Part shown: piece by piece, positions 8,192 through 15,784 of the stretch
How positions within the stretch are numbered: the stretch's first letter is position 1
Layout of the letters: every line of letters begins with the position of its first letter
Assembly: GCA_030595525.1 (NCBI GenBank)
Contig: JAUVDD010000013.1
Location: 1-15,784 of the forward strand
DNA: 15,784 nt
Reading direction: 5' to 3'
DNA from: Puniceicoccales bacterium
GTDB lineage: Bacteria; Verrucomicrobiota; Verrucomicrobiia; Opitutales; Oceanipulchritudinaceae
The notes under the pieces: generated by a model
What the model was told of the DNA's origin: nothing
Seen by the model: only the letters and a program-made list of their open reading frames with translations
Databases searched by the model: none
Program-made: the position numbers and the translations under genes

Positions 8192-8914
8192 ATGAATCCA
8201 AAAGGTGATTTTGAAGGGGTGCTGTTGATCGATAAACCCGATGGCATGACATCACATGATGTTGTTGATCGGGTTCGGCACAAATTGAAGATGAAACGTA
8301 TCGGCCATGCCGGGACGCTCGATCCGAATGCAACTGGATTGATGATAATCCTGGTTGGTAAAGCCACCAAGCTTTCGCAATACCTGATGGGCCTGGATAA
8401 GACCTATGAGGGTGTCATCGCCTTTGGCGTTGAGACGACTACTCAGGATGGTGAAGGTGAAGTGGTTGCAGAAAAACCGGTACCTGAACTAAGTGAGGAG
8501 CAGGTGAATGATGCTATAAAGGAATTTGTCGGTGATCAATACCAGACTCCTCCGATGTTCTCGGCGAAGAAACAAGGAGGCGTTCCGCTTTATAAACTGG
8601 CTCGAAAGGGCCAGACGGTTGAGCGCGAGCCAAGATTCATTCATGTATCCTCTTTCAAGATGGATAAGTGGAGTAGTCCGAATCTCGAGTTTTCCTTGTC
8701 ATGCAGCAAGGGGACTTATGTTCGTACGATCGCCAACGATCTTGGGCAAAAGATCGGTTGCGGCGCTTATTTGAAGGATTTGCGCAGAACGGATATTGAG
8801 CGATTTAAGATCGAGGATTCAATCGAACTGGAAAGTTTTGAGGAGCTTCCCATTGACGAAATAAAGTCATGGTTGATTCCACCGTATCAGGCTGTTCCAA
8901 GTAAAGTTGGCTAA
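8192..8914 (+). CDS. truB: tRNA pseudouridine(55) synthase TruB
   Basis: TruB converts uridine 55 of the tRNA T-loop to pseudouridine and also acts as a tRNA chaperone. The N-terminal motif [17 protein letters not shown] is diagnostic. The catalytic motif [12 protein letters not shown] places the nucleophile at D44 (D48 in E. coli). Further conserved blocks are KTYEG, the [11 protein letters not shown] stretch and the [16 protein letters not shown] stretch with its conserved arginine. The product is 240 residues, against just over 300 for the E. coli and Bacillus proteins. The C-terminal PUA-like part is therefore missing or minimal, while the catalytic core is complete. The ATG at 8192 is chosen over the TTG at 8189 because of the AAGGAG spacing. 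Its end overlaps the likely ribF start. Confidence 0.95.
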   Translation: MNPKGDFEGVLLIDKPDGMTSHDVVDRVRHKLKMKRIGHAGTLDPNATGLMIILVGKATKLSQYLMGLDKTYEGVIAFGVETTTQDGEGEVVAEKPVPELSEEQVNDAIKEFVGDQYQTPPMFSAKKQGGVPLYKLARKGQTVEREPRFIHVSSFKMDKWSSPNLEFSLSCSKGTYVRTIANDLGQKIGCGAYLKDLRRTDIERFKIEDSIELESFEELPIDEIKSWLIPPYQAVPSKVG

Positions 8915-9926
8915 GGTGACTGGGGATCTTTCCAGTTGTACGAATGCGCTTTCTCCTGGAGGAGAAATAAACTGCTTTCCTCGTCCGGATTGTTCTGCCG
9001 ATGATGCCGGGAATAAGCCACTGCACCTGGCGATCGGTATGTTTGATGGCGTTCATTTGGGACATCAGGCGGTTATTCGTCAGGCGATTGAGGCTGCCAG
9101 CAGGGATGAGGGGCACTATTCGGGTGTTTTGACCTTTGATCCTCATCCTAGTCAGGTGCTGTATCCAAAAATGGCTACACGCCTTTTAATGCCACTAAGG
9201 AACCGAATCAGGGATCTTCATGCGGTTGGGGCAGATTTTGTGTTTGTTCAGGCGTTTTCACGAGAGTATGCGCAGAAGGATGCTGCAGCATTTGTTCCGG
9301 CCTTGTTGAATAAGTTCCCGGACTTAAAAAGTATTCATGTCGGTGAGAATTTCCGGTTTGGTGCAAGGCGTAGTGGCAATGTGGATACGTTGAGGAATTC
9401 TTCCACGGAAAATGGCGTTGAGCTGCATGCGCTTCGGCGAAAAGTGATGGACGGAATGGCTATCAGTAGCAGCCGTATCCGTGCGGCATTGATGGAGGGT
9501 TCCATGCACGAGGTGAATGCCATGCTGGGAGAACCTTATACGATTTCTGGTAGAGTGGTCAGCGGGAAAGGAGTTGGCCGTAAGCTTGGATTTCCCACGC
9601 TGAATATTCCGTGGGCTCCAGAGATATCGCCCAGACATGGAGTGTATATGGTGAAATTACGTCAAAGGGATTCCAAACAATTGATTTCTGGAATAGCGAA
9701 TTACGGTCTACGTCCGACAGTGGAGGATTCATCGGATCCGCTTTTTGAGGTCCATTTGCTGGAGGTTGAAACAGTACCCGGACCGGGGGATGAAGTCGAA
9801 GTACAGCTTCTTCAGTTCATGCGACCGGAGAAAGCTTTTGATTCGTTGGATGAGCTGAAAGTTCAGATAGAAAAGGATGTTGCTCTGGTAAATACCAGTT
9901 GGAGTACAGATTCAACTGGTTGCTAA
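8907..9926 (+). CDS. ribF: Bifunctional riboflavin kinase/FAD synthetase RibF
   Basis: RibF phosphorylates riboflavin to FMN and then adenylates FMN to FAD. The nucleotidyltransferase core begins with [13 protein letters not shown] (41-53), the ATP-binding GxFDGxHxGH signature. SSSRIRAAL marks the end of that domain. The C-terminal riboflavin kinase domain has [19 protein letters not shown] (215-233), with the PTLN signature. The length of 339 is slightly above the usual 305-330 because about 40 unconserved, cysteine-containing residues precede the core. No ATG lies in this extension: the longest reading uses TTG at 8907, overlapping truB by eight bases, and GTG at 8916 is nearly as good. Both imply translational coupling to truB. 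The function is firm; the start is uncertain. Confidence 0.93.
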   Translation: MAKVTGDLSSCTNALSPGGEINCFPRPDCSADDAGNKPLHLAIGMFDGVHLGHQAVIRQAIEAASRDEGHYSGVLTFDPHPSQVLYPKMATRLLMPLRNRIRDLHAVGADFVFVQAFSREYAQKDAAAFVPALLNKFPDLKSIHVGENFRFGARRSGNVDTLRNSSTENGVELHALRRKVMDGMAISSSRIRAALMEGSMHEVNAMLGEPYTISGRVVSGKGVGRKLGFPTLNIPWAPEISPRHGVYMVKLRQRDSKQLISGIANYGLRPTVEDSSDPLFEVHLLEVETVPGPGDEVEVQLLQFMRPEKAFDSLDELKVQIEKDVALVNTSWSTDSTGC

Positions 9927-9965
9927 AGGATTGCCCGAATTTCTTCTTTTTGATTACTTGTCAGA

Positions 9966-11246
9966 ATGTATCGTCTAACCCAGTCAATCTTGACCTTACT
10001 TACCCTGTGTGTCTGGGGAGGAACGGTGTTTGGTCAAGGATCGGAGCGCTGGGTGTTCGAAGGTTTAATTACTGAGACAGATACAGCGCTTACACAGGAA
10101 CTCCAAAGCGGATGGATTCTATCGGGAAGTTTCCTTTTGAACACAATTCAGATGCAGGAACAAATATCTGAAGGCGACGAGCGTTCGGGTCGATTTGTGG
10201 GAGGAATCTCCGAGGGCGAATTGACCGTTGATCAATATTATAATGTTCTCTTTGAAGCTACTCAGGAGTCGGGATTAGCCGGATTTGATTTCCAGAATAA
10301 TAATCTTGAAGAGGATGGCAGGGATTTACTGGGGTGGTTTTTCCCATTAAAAGGGAAGCTCGCTGATACGGAATGGATCTCTGCATGGTTGCAAATCTGG
10401 TTGATGGATCCCGACGGAAACATGATCAATCATTTGCCAGTGAAAATTTCTCCATATGGAATGGATTGGAAATCCGGTTGGTTTCGCCTGACTTTCAAAA
10501 ACGAATCTGGTGAATCCGCACACGTCGATGGGCGAATTGAGAATTTCTCCCCTGAATCGAGTGTTAATGAGGAGGAAAATACGCAATGGTATTCTGTCGC
10601 AACGGACTTGAGTCGACAGTTGTTTGAGCGTGACTTGACTATAAATCTTCTGGAGAAAGAGCTTTCGGATGTGCAGGAACGAATGGATGGCCTGCGCAGG
10701 ATGGTTGATTTGTTGGTTGAGGAACGGTCAAATCTGGAGGAGGAGAATGAAATTCTTCGGGAACAGGCTGAGAATGCTGATCCTGCTGTGATCGATAAGC
10801 TCGCTTCGTTGACTACTGACAAGTTTCTTCTGGAGAACCAACTGGAGGATCTTTCTGGGGAAAATGAATCCCTTCAGGGGAAGTTGAATCAGTCGGAAAG
10901 GGATAGGGTAGAGCTTCTCAGGAAACTCCAGGAGTTGGAATCAAAGTTGCAGAAGGAGGAACCGGAAGAAATCGAGCAGGTAAGAACTGATAAGGTTGAG
11001 TTGATTCCTATGGAATTTCCAATCCCGATTCTGCAGCAGGAAGATGAGCAAAAAGTTTTGTTACCGGAGGATGAACCCGTAGATTCCCTACCGAAAACAG
11101 TGGAGCCTCAAGTAAATGAGCCAGAAGTAATAGAGCCTGTTGAACTGAAACCGGAAATTCAGCAAACTCCGGTCAAATCGGAACAATCAAAATCCAACAA
11201 CAAACCCCGGTCACTGTCTCGTAAGGGACCAAGGAAATTCAGGTAA
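9966..11246 (+). CDS. Secreted or envelope coiled-coil protein of unknown function
   Basis: I do not recognise this 426-residue protein. A hydrophobic N-terminal segment (about 7-20) followed by VFGQG suggests a Sec signal peptide cut near residue 23-24; there is no lipobox. Residues 25-195 look globular and beta-rich, with many Trp and Gly and a GWILSGSF stretch like the repeats of some secreted verrucomicrobial proteins (a weak impression). Residues 212-335 are a clear coiled coil with heptad-spaced Leu and many Glu, Lys and Arg. Residues 336-405 are acidic and proline-rich with repeated E-P pairs, and the last 20 residues are strongly basic (SLSRKGPRKFR). It could span periplasm or peptidoglycan, or act as a scaffold. 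It lies 39 bases after ribF and four bases before the phosphatase gene, so it is probably co-transcribed with both. No Shine-Dalgarno sequence. Confidence 0.75.
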   Translation: MYRLTQSILTLLTLCVWGGTVFGQGSERWVFEGLITETDTALTQELQSGWILSGSFLLNTIQMQEQISEGDERSGRFVGGISEGELTVDQYYNVLFEATQESGLAGFDFQNNNLEEDGRDLLGWFFPLKGKLADTEWISAWLQIWLMDPDGNMINHLPVKISPYGMDWKSGWFRLTFKNESGESAHVDGRIENFSPESSVNEEENTQWYSVATDLSRQLFERDLTINLLEKELSDVQERMDGLRRMVDLLVEERSNLEEENEILREQAENADPAVIDKLASLTTDKFLLENQLEDLSGENESLQGKLNQSERDRVELLRKLQELESKLQKEEPEEIEQVRTDKVELIPMEFPIPILQQEDEQKVLLPEDEPVDSLPKTVEPQVNEPEVIEPVELKPEIQQTPVKSEQSKSNNKPRSLSRKGPRKFR

Positions 11247-11250
11247 GCAG

Positions 11251-12036
11251 GTGGATACGGCATTGCGACATCGTGTGAACGCCGCCCGCGTTGCTATCAA
11301 GAACCAGGTGGATTTTTTTAATCAGCTGATGGGTCAGGTTTCGTCGGAATGGAAAGCCGATGATACCCGTGTTACTTTTGCGGATTTCGCCATCTCGGAA
11401 AAGATATTTTCAGAACTCAGGGGCTCTTTCAAATCGGACCAGTTTCTTTCTGAGGAATCACTTCCGCTGGATGAATCCATACAACTCGATTCAAGATATG
11501 TCTGGATACTGGATCCGGTTGATGGAACTAATAATTACGCTCTGGGAATGCCCTCCTGTGCGATTTCCCTGGCTTTGCTTAAAGAAGGAATGCCGATCTA
11601 TGGTCTGATTTATGATGGGGGAACAGGAGAAATTATCGAAGGTGGACCCGGACAGGGGATAAGTGTCAACGGCAGAAAGTACACTCCACCAAATCGTGAA
11701 TTTGATACCCGGACAGGAATGGTGGCTTTGCATTTCCCTCTCCCAAAGGGCAGGGGAAAGAAATTCCAGACCCTTCTGGAGACGTATCGAGTCAGGAGTC
11801 TGGGCAGCGCAGCTCTGCATCTGGCCTATGTGGCCTTGGGTCGGTTGGATGGTGCCATAGATGAAAAAGTCAGGCTTTGGGACATCGCAGCTGCCGTTTG
11901 TCTGATAGAAGCAGTTGGCCTGAAAATCAACTATCTTGATAATTGCCCGTTTCCCGTGAACAGGCTGGAAATGTCAGGTCCATTTATTCGTTATATATCT
12001 GGAAATGAATCCTTTCTATCCTATGTTGAGATTTGA
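11251..12036 (+). CDS. Inositol monophosphatase family protein
   Basis: This is a magnesium-dependent sugar or inositol phosphate phosphatase of 261 residues, the normal length. Motifs are in order: DTRVTFADFAISEKIF near residues 38-53, the metal-binding EE at 68-69, WILDPVDGTNNYALG with D88 and D91, and LWDIAAA with W210 and D211. These match the metal ligands E70, D90, D93 and D220 of human IMPase. The family also contains fructose-1,6-bisphosphatases, histidinol-phosphatases and pAp phosphatases (CysQ), and the sequence alone does not settle the substrate. The start is a GTG at 11251, four bases after the preceding stop. It begins where the first conserved helix should, and no in-frame ATG lies nearby. 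It is probably translated from the same message as the upstream coiled-coil gene. Confidence 0.88.
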   Translation: MDTALRHRVNAARVAIKNQVDFFNQLMGQVSSEWKADDTRVTFADFAISEKIFSELRGSFKSDQFLSEESLPLDESIQLDSRYVWILDPVDGTNNYALGMPSCAISLALLKEGMPIYGLIYDGGTGEIIEGGPGQGISVNGRKYTPPNREFDTRTGMVALHFPLPKGRGKKFQTLLETYRVRSLGSAALHLAYVALGRLDGAIDEKVRLWDIAAAVCLIEAVGLKINYLDNCPFPVNRLEMSGPFIRYISGNESFLSYVEI

Positions 12037-12090
12037 CTTGGCTGAATGGGTGTCCTTGCCACTCTTACAGATAGATAATTACTTAATTTT

Positions 12091-12957
12091 ATGAAGATCT
12101 ACTTAAATGGAACAATGGTTGATGAAGCCGATGCGAAGATCTCGGTGTTTGATCACGGTCTTTTGTATGGTGATGGGATCTTTGAAGGAATCCGTTTGTA
12201 CAGGGGATGTGTATTTCGTCTGGATGAGCATCTGGAACGGCTCGAGAAGTCTGCTCACGCGATTTTGCTGAATCTGCCATGGGTCCGTGCCACAATTGCT
12301 GAAGCGATTTGCGAGACCTGCCGGATAAACGGGCTGGAGGACGGATATATCCGAGTAATCGTGACCAGGGGTGTGGGATCGCTTGGGCTGAGTCATTTGA
12401 GCTGCAATGATCCACAGCTGATCATTATCGCCGACAAGATCACCCTTTATCCCGAAGAGCATTATACAAAGGGATTAAAAATTATTACTTCACCGACTCG
12501 TCGGATCAACCCGGCGGCCTTGGCACCGATGGTCAAGTCCTTGAATTATATGAACAATATCCTGGCGAAGGCTGATGCTAATCGGGCCGGTTGTCTGGAA
12601 GCCATCATGCTCAATGATCAGGGTTACGTTGCTGAATGTACCGGGGACAATATTTTCATTCGTCACAAGGACAAATGGTTTACACCTCCCACATCTGCGG
12701 GTGCTCTCCGGGGAATTACCCGTGGGGCAGTTCTCGACATCATGGAGGAACTGGGATTTTCCTGTGAGGAACCTAATCTTACCCGATACGATATCTGGAC
12801 GGCGGATGAAATGTTCCTGACTGGCACAGCTGCCGAAGTGATTCCGGTTGTCGAAGTGGATGGACGGTCAATTGGTGAGGGTGTACCCGGTTTACTTACC
12901 CACAAGATTCTGGAAGCATTCCACGACCTAGTTGGCAAAGATGGCCAGATGATCTGA
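12091..12957 (+). CDS. ilvE: Class IV aminotransferase, branched-chain amino acid type
   Basis: This PLP enzyme of fold type IV most likely transfers amino groups between glutamate and the branched-chain keto acids (last step of Val, Leu and Ile synthesis). The 288 residues include FDHGLLYGDGIFEGIR (20-35), the PLP lysine K149 in MVKSLNYMNNILAK, the cofactor-binding AECTGDNIF (181-189) with E182, and GTAAEVIPV (245-253). The FDHGLLYGDG form resembles the short IlvE group found in archaea, Firmicutes and Verrucomicrobia. D-amino acid aminotransferase and aminodeoxychorismate lyase share the fold, so the substrate is inferred. The leader ACTTAATTTT before the ATG has no Shine-Dalgarno sequence. 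A 54-base gap precedes the gene and a 52-base gap follows; neither contains a terminator. Confidence 0.8.
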   Translation: MKIYLNGTMVDEADAKISVFDHGLLYGDGIFEGIRLYRGCVFRLDEHLERLEKSAHAILLNLPWVRATIAEAICETCRINGLEDGYIRVIVTRGVGSLGLSHLSCNDPQLIIIADKITLYPEEHYTKGLKIITSPTRRINPAALAPMVKSLNYMNNILAKADANRAGCLEAIMLNDQGYVAECTGDNIFIRHKDKWFTPPTSAGALRGITRGAVLDIMEELGFSCEEPNLTRYDIWTADEMFLTGTAAEVIPVVEVDGRSIGEGVPGLLTHKILEAFHDLVGKDGQMI

Positions 12958-13009
12958 TAATCTTCCTGTTTGCACTGGAAATCGCTCAATTTGCGCTTAT
13001 CTTATAATT

Positions 13010-13504
13010 ATGGCCAAGCCAGAACAATGCAGCAATTGCAATAAGCCAGCAACGATTCACCTTACCCAGATCATTGATAACAAGATCCATAAGGTAGATC
13101 TTTGCGAGGATTGTCCGTATAAGCAAAGCGTGACCGATCCGGAAGGATTCTCCTTAGCGGACTTCCTGATCAAGGATCCGTCCTCTATTGGAGGTGAGTC
13201 GTCAGTCAAATGTGAAGTATGTGGTTTCACTCCGGCCGATTTCAAAAAAACCGGACGGTTCGGCTGTCCGCATTGTTATGAATCCTTCAAGGCGACCTTG
13301 GAACCGATGTTGTCCAACATGCACAAGGGCACGGTTCATCGTGGGAAAGTACCTGAAAAGGCATTAGCTCGGTTGAGCAAAAAGCGACGCCTGGACCAGT
13401 TCGAAGAGGATTTACGCGAGGCAATTGAATCGGAAAATTTCGAAGAAGCAGCACGCATCAGGGATTTATTGGCAGAAGCTAAAGATTCCATTAAAAAGGC
13501 CTGA
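13010..13504 (+). CDS. mcsA: McsA-like zinc-finger/UVR-domain activator of the arginine kinase McsB
   Basis: McsA binds and activates McsB and helps deliver substrates to ClpC. The 164-residue protein has four CxxC pairs, C7/C10, C32/C35, C68/C71 and C86/C89, enough for two zinc sites, as in Firmicute McsA. Residues 128-163 form a UVR motif (FEEDLREAIESENFEEAARI) of the type shared with UvrB and ClpC, used for protein-protein contact. Length is close to the Bacillus protein (about 185). The ATG at 13010 sits six residues before the first zinc ligand, so a later start is not possible. There is no Shine-Dalgarno sequence; the leader is CTTATAATT. mcsB starts five bases after the stop. No ctsR-like gene precedes it, unlike in Bacillus. 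Confidence 0.9.
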   Translation: MAKPEQCSNCNKPATIHLTQIIDNKIHKVDLCEDCPYKQSVTDPEGFSLADFLIKDPSSIGGESSVKCEVCGFTPADFKKTGRFGCPHCYESFKATLEPMLSNMHKGTVHRGKVPEKALARLSKKRRLDQFEEDLREAIESENFEEAARIRDLLAEAKDSIKKA

Positions 13505-13509
13505 GGATT

Positions 13510-14634
13510 ATGTTGATTACGCCTCTCATTGAAGAAAAAGCCGAATTGACGGACGGGGGATTAGCTCCGGAGCCGATAGTCCTGTCTACCCGAATCCGGC
13601 TGGCAAGGAATCTAGCCAACGAGGCATTTCCCGGTTGGGCAGATACACCCCAGCGTGAATCAGTCATGGAGAGATGCTTTGAGAAGCTCACTCCATTGAA
13701 TGCTCTTCAGGATGGAGTATTTTTGCAGATTTCGGATCTGACCGATCTGGAGAAACAGGTTTTGGTCGAACGGCGACTGGTCAGCAGGGAACTCATCGAA
13801 TCCAAGGATGGTGCCGGAGTTCTCATTGCCCCGTCCCAGGGATTGGCGATCATGATCAATGAGGAGGATCATTTGAGGATCCAGGGATTGCATAGCGGGT
13901 TTAATTTTCTCCGGACGTGGGATGAGGTCGATGCACTGGACAGCAAAATCGAGGATTGTCTGGATTATGCATTTTCGGACGACTACGGCTACCTGACTGC
14001 TTGCCCAACCAATGTAGGAACAGGATTACGGGCTTCAGCGATGCTGCATTTACCAGGATTAGTCATGCGGGGCCACATGGAGAAGGTCGTTCGTATGGTC
14101 AATCAACTGGGATTAGCTGTCCGGGGAAGCCTAGGTGAGGGAAGCGAGGCTACCGGAAGCATTTTCCAGATAAGTAATCAACAGACCCTCGGGGAATCCG
14201 AACAGCAGATTCTTAAGCGTCTGATCAACATTTTACATGCCATCATTCAGCAGGAAAATAATGCCCGTGGGGTGATGCTGGAAAAACAGCCTGAGGTGAT
14301 CTTTGATAAGATTGGCCGGGCATTCGGGATCTTACAACAGGGACACCTGATCAGTTCGCAGGAAGCCATCAATTTACTTAGTTTACTGCGGCTGGGGGTC
14401 GACATTGGAATGCTGCCGGAAGAGAAGCGTGCCAAGATCGACCGGATGACCATGGAAGTTCAGCCAGGACACGTCCAATGTACAGAGAATGCCGACATTG
14501 AACCGGAGGAACGGGACAAGCTACGCTCCAGTAGATTACGGGAACAATTTGCAACTTTCCCGGAACTAGATTTTAATAACATTCAGTGGATACCGAATCC
14601 ACAAACGGATACAGAACATGGAACCAATGAATAA
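13510..14634 (+). CDS. mcsB: Protein arginine kinase McsB
   Basis: McsB phosphorylates arginine side chains and so marks proteins for ClpC-ClpP. The 374-residue product aligns by eye with Bacillus McsB over almost its whole length. STRIRLARN (26-34) and the [12 protein letters not shown] block (165-176) are the ATP-binding motifs of the phosphagen kinase fold. NEEDH (117-121) holds the catalytic acid region, and [16 protein letters not shown] is the following conserved loop. The C-terminal phospho-arginine sensor, RDxxRA in Bacillus, reads RDKLRS at 335-340, at nearly the same position but with Ser for Ala. The ATG at 13510 has a GAGG three bases upstream, a short-spaced Shine-Dalgarno candidate. 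The end overlaps the clpC start, implying coupling. Eukaryotic-type creatine or arginine kinase is excluded by the McsB-specific order of motifs. Confidence 0.95.
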   Translation: MLITPLIEEKAELTDGGLAPEPIVLSTRIRLARNLANEAFPGWADTPQRESVMERCFEKLTPLNALQDGVFLQISDLTDLEKQVLVERRLVSRELIESKDGAGVLIAPSQGLAIMINEEDHLRIQGLHSGFNFLRTWDEVDALDSKIEDCLDYAFSDDYGYLTACPTNVGTGLRASAMLHLPGLVMRGHMEKVVRMVNQLGLAVRGSLGEGSEATGSIFQISNQQTLGESEQQILKRLINILHAIIQQENNARGVMLEKQPEVIFDKIGRAFGILQQGHLISSQEAINLLSLLRLGVDIGMLPEEKRAKIDRMTMEVQPGHVQCTENADIEPEERDKLRSSRLREQFATFPELDFNNIQWIPNPQTDTEHGTNE

Positions 14635-15784
14635 TTTTACTCCCAGAGCCCAACAGGTACTGGCTCTGGCAAGAAAGGAAGCAGATCGATTCCACCATAA
14701 TTACGTGGGGACCGAGCATTTGTTGCTGGGGTTGATCAACCTTGGCCAAGGTGTGGCGGTCAATGTCCTGCAAAAGATGGGATTGGACCTGGATACTGTC
14801 CGAACTGCTGTTGAGAAGCAAGTGGGCAAGGGTCCGCCAGCAAAGCCAATCGGGAATATTTCCTACACTCCGCGTGTAAAGAAGGTGCTGGCGCTGGCTG
14901 GCAAGGAGGCGAAAGCACTCAATCACAGCTATGTTGGGACAGAGCATATTCTGCTCGGTTTGCTGCGTGAGGGTGATGGTGTTGCTGCCCGTGTCTTGAA
15001 GAGCCTTGAAGTGGACATCGATCGTTGCCGAGATGAGATCCTCAGTGAGTTGGATCCGAATTTTGCCGGTGAATCCGGAATTCCGGGTGGACCGAGTCCA
15101 ACTGGTGCCGGAATGGGAGGCGTTCCCGATGAGAAACGGGAGACAAAAACACCCGCTCTTAAGGCCTTTGGACGAGATCTTACTGAATTGGCCAGAAATG
15201 GTGAGCTGGATCCGGTAATTGGCCGGAAACAGGAAATCCGCCGTGTCGTTCAGGTGCTATGTCGCCGGACCAAGAACAATCCTGTGCTGATTGGTGAAGC
15301 GGGCGTTGGGAAGACCGCCATCGTGGAAGGTCTAGCTCTGGAAATTGCCAGCGGAATTGTTCCTGAAATCCTTGCTGACAAGAAATTGATCACGCTGGAT
15401 CTGGCATTAATGGTCGCCGGTACCAAGTACCGTGGCCAGTTTGAAGAGCGGATTAAGGCGGTTATGGATGAGATCCGTAAAGCCAAGAACGTGATCATTT
15501 TCATTGATGAACTCCACACTATCGTTGGAGCTGGTGCGGCTGAGGGAGCCATGGATGCCTCCAATATTTTCAAGCCATCACTGAGTCGTGGAGAGTTACA
15601 GTGTATTGGAGCCACAACGCTGGCAGAATATCGCAAGTACATTGAAAAGGACAGCGCCCTGGACCGGCGTTTCCAAAGCGTGATGGTGGAAGCACCTAGT
15701 GTGGAGGATTCCATCGCCATTCTGAAGGGCATAGCCCCGAAGTACGAGGACCACCACAAGATCAATTACACTGAGAAAGCGCTG
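14618..15784 (+). CDS. clpC: ATP-dependent Clp protease ATP-binding subunit ClpC, partial
   Basis: ClpC is an AAA+ unfoldase that feeds proteins to ClpP. The 389 visible codons stay open to the right edge; complete ClpC is about 810-850 residues. Two Clp_N repeats occupy about 5-150, marked by [12 protein letters not shown] (28-39) and [13 protein letters not shown] (104-116). A Gly/Pro-rich linker follows (150-172), then the first AAA+ module with Walker A GEAGVGKT at 226-233 and Walker B IIFIDE at 293-298. E33 and E109 match E32 and E106 of Bacillus ClpC, which bind phospho-arginine, so substrate marking by McsB is plausible. The wording is close to chlamydial ClpC. ATG at 14618 overlaps mcsB by 17 bases; ATG at 14627, three codons later and overlapping by eight, is an equally possible start. 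The middle UVR domain and second AAA+ module are outside the window. Confidence 0.95.
   Translation, partial: MEPMNNFTPRAQQVLALARKEADRFHHNYVGTEHLLLGLINLGQGVAVNVLQKMGLDLDTVRTAVEKQVGKGPPAKPIGNISYTPRVKKVLALAGKEAKALNHSYVGTEHILLGLLREGDGVAARVLKSLEVDIDRCRDEILSELDPNFAGESGIPGGPSPTGAGMGGVPDEKRETKTPALKAFGRDLTELARNGELDPVIGRKQEIRRVVQVLCRRTKNNPVLIGEAGVGKTAIVEGLALEIASGIVPEILADKKLITLDLALMVAGTKYRGQFEERIKAVMDEIRKAKNVIIFIDELHTIVGAGAAEGAMDASNIFKPSLSRGELQCIGATTLAEYRKYIEKDSALDRRFQSVMVEAPSVEDSIAILKGIAPKYEDHHKINYTEKAL

Noticed and set aside
9927..9965. T-rich stretch after ribF as a terminator
   Set aside because: There is a short T-run but no stem before it, so read-through into the next gene is more likely.
12033..12079. 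TTGACT and GATAAT before ilvE as a promoter
   Set aside because: The spacing is about 35 bases, and no acceptable -10 lies 16-18 bases from TTGACT.
13003..13008. TATAAT just before mcsA as a promoter
   Set aside because: Transcription would begin after the ATG, and the first zinc ligand (C7) is too close to allow a later start. No -35 lies at the proper distance.
14573..14947. Minus-strand open frame across the mcsB-clpC junction
   Set aside because: It is antisense to well-conserved McsB and ClpC coding sequence and has no recognisable domain.
15250..15765. 171-codon minus-strand open frame inside clpC
   Set aside because: It is antisense to the AAA+ module, whose Walker motifs are on the plus strand; its composition is that of a shadow frame.

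Overview
The window carries thirteen protein-coding genes and no RNA gene, transposon, CRISPR array or prophage. Twelve genes run on the plus strand and one, cut by the left edge, on the minus strand. The best guess for the host is a Verrucomicrobiota bacterium of the Opitutae type. The reasons are a Chlamydia-like ClpC N-terminus, a McsA-McsB-ClpC block beside the nusA-infB core, a proline-rich bacterial IF2 with two IF2_N modules, roughly balanced base composition, and start sites that almost never have a Shine-Dalgarno sequence. This placement rests on recalled family resemblance, not on a search.

Left part (1-2960): a partial family II (manganese-dependent) inorganic pyrophosphatase with an inserted CBS-DRTGG-CBS regulatory block is read leftwards. 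It diverges from a short NYN-domain (YacP-like) putative RNase, which is followed closely by a DUF2851 protein of unknown function. A strong intrinsic terminator (2931-2959) closes this unit.

Central part (2961-9926): a translation and RNA cluster starts with a candidate promoter. It runs nusA - infB - rbfA - nrnA - truB - ribF with gaps of 0-65 bases. NusA handles transcription elongation, termination and antitermination. IF2 loads initiator tRNA, RbfA matures the 30S subunit, NrnA finishes RNA decay and recycles pAp, TruB makes tRNA pseudouridine-55, and RibF makes FMN and FAD. The usual partner rimP is not next to nusA, and rpsO and pnp do not follow ribF.

Right part (9966-15784): a secreted or envelope coiled-coil protein of unknown function comes first, then an inositol-monophosphatase-family enzyme and a class IV (branched-chain type) aminotransferase. 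The last block is mcsA - mcsB - clpC, the protein-arginine phosphorylation and degradation module; clpC is cut by the right edge. There is no ctsR repressor gene in front of this block. Residues that read phospho-arginine in the ClpC N-domain of Bacillus are conserved here.

I did not find a clearly undescribed system. The best candidates for new biology are the coiled-coil envelope protein lodged in a translation operon, the CtsR-less arginine-phosphorylation module, the NYN-DUF2851 pair, and the near-absence of Shine-Dalgarno sites.
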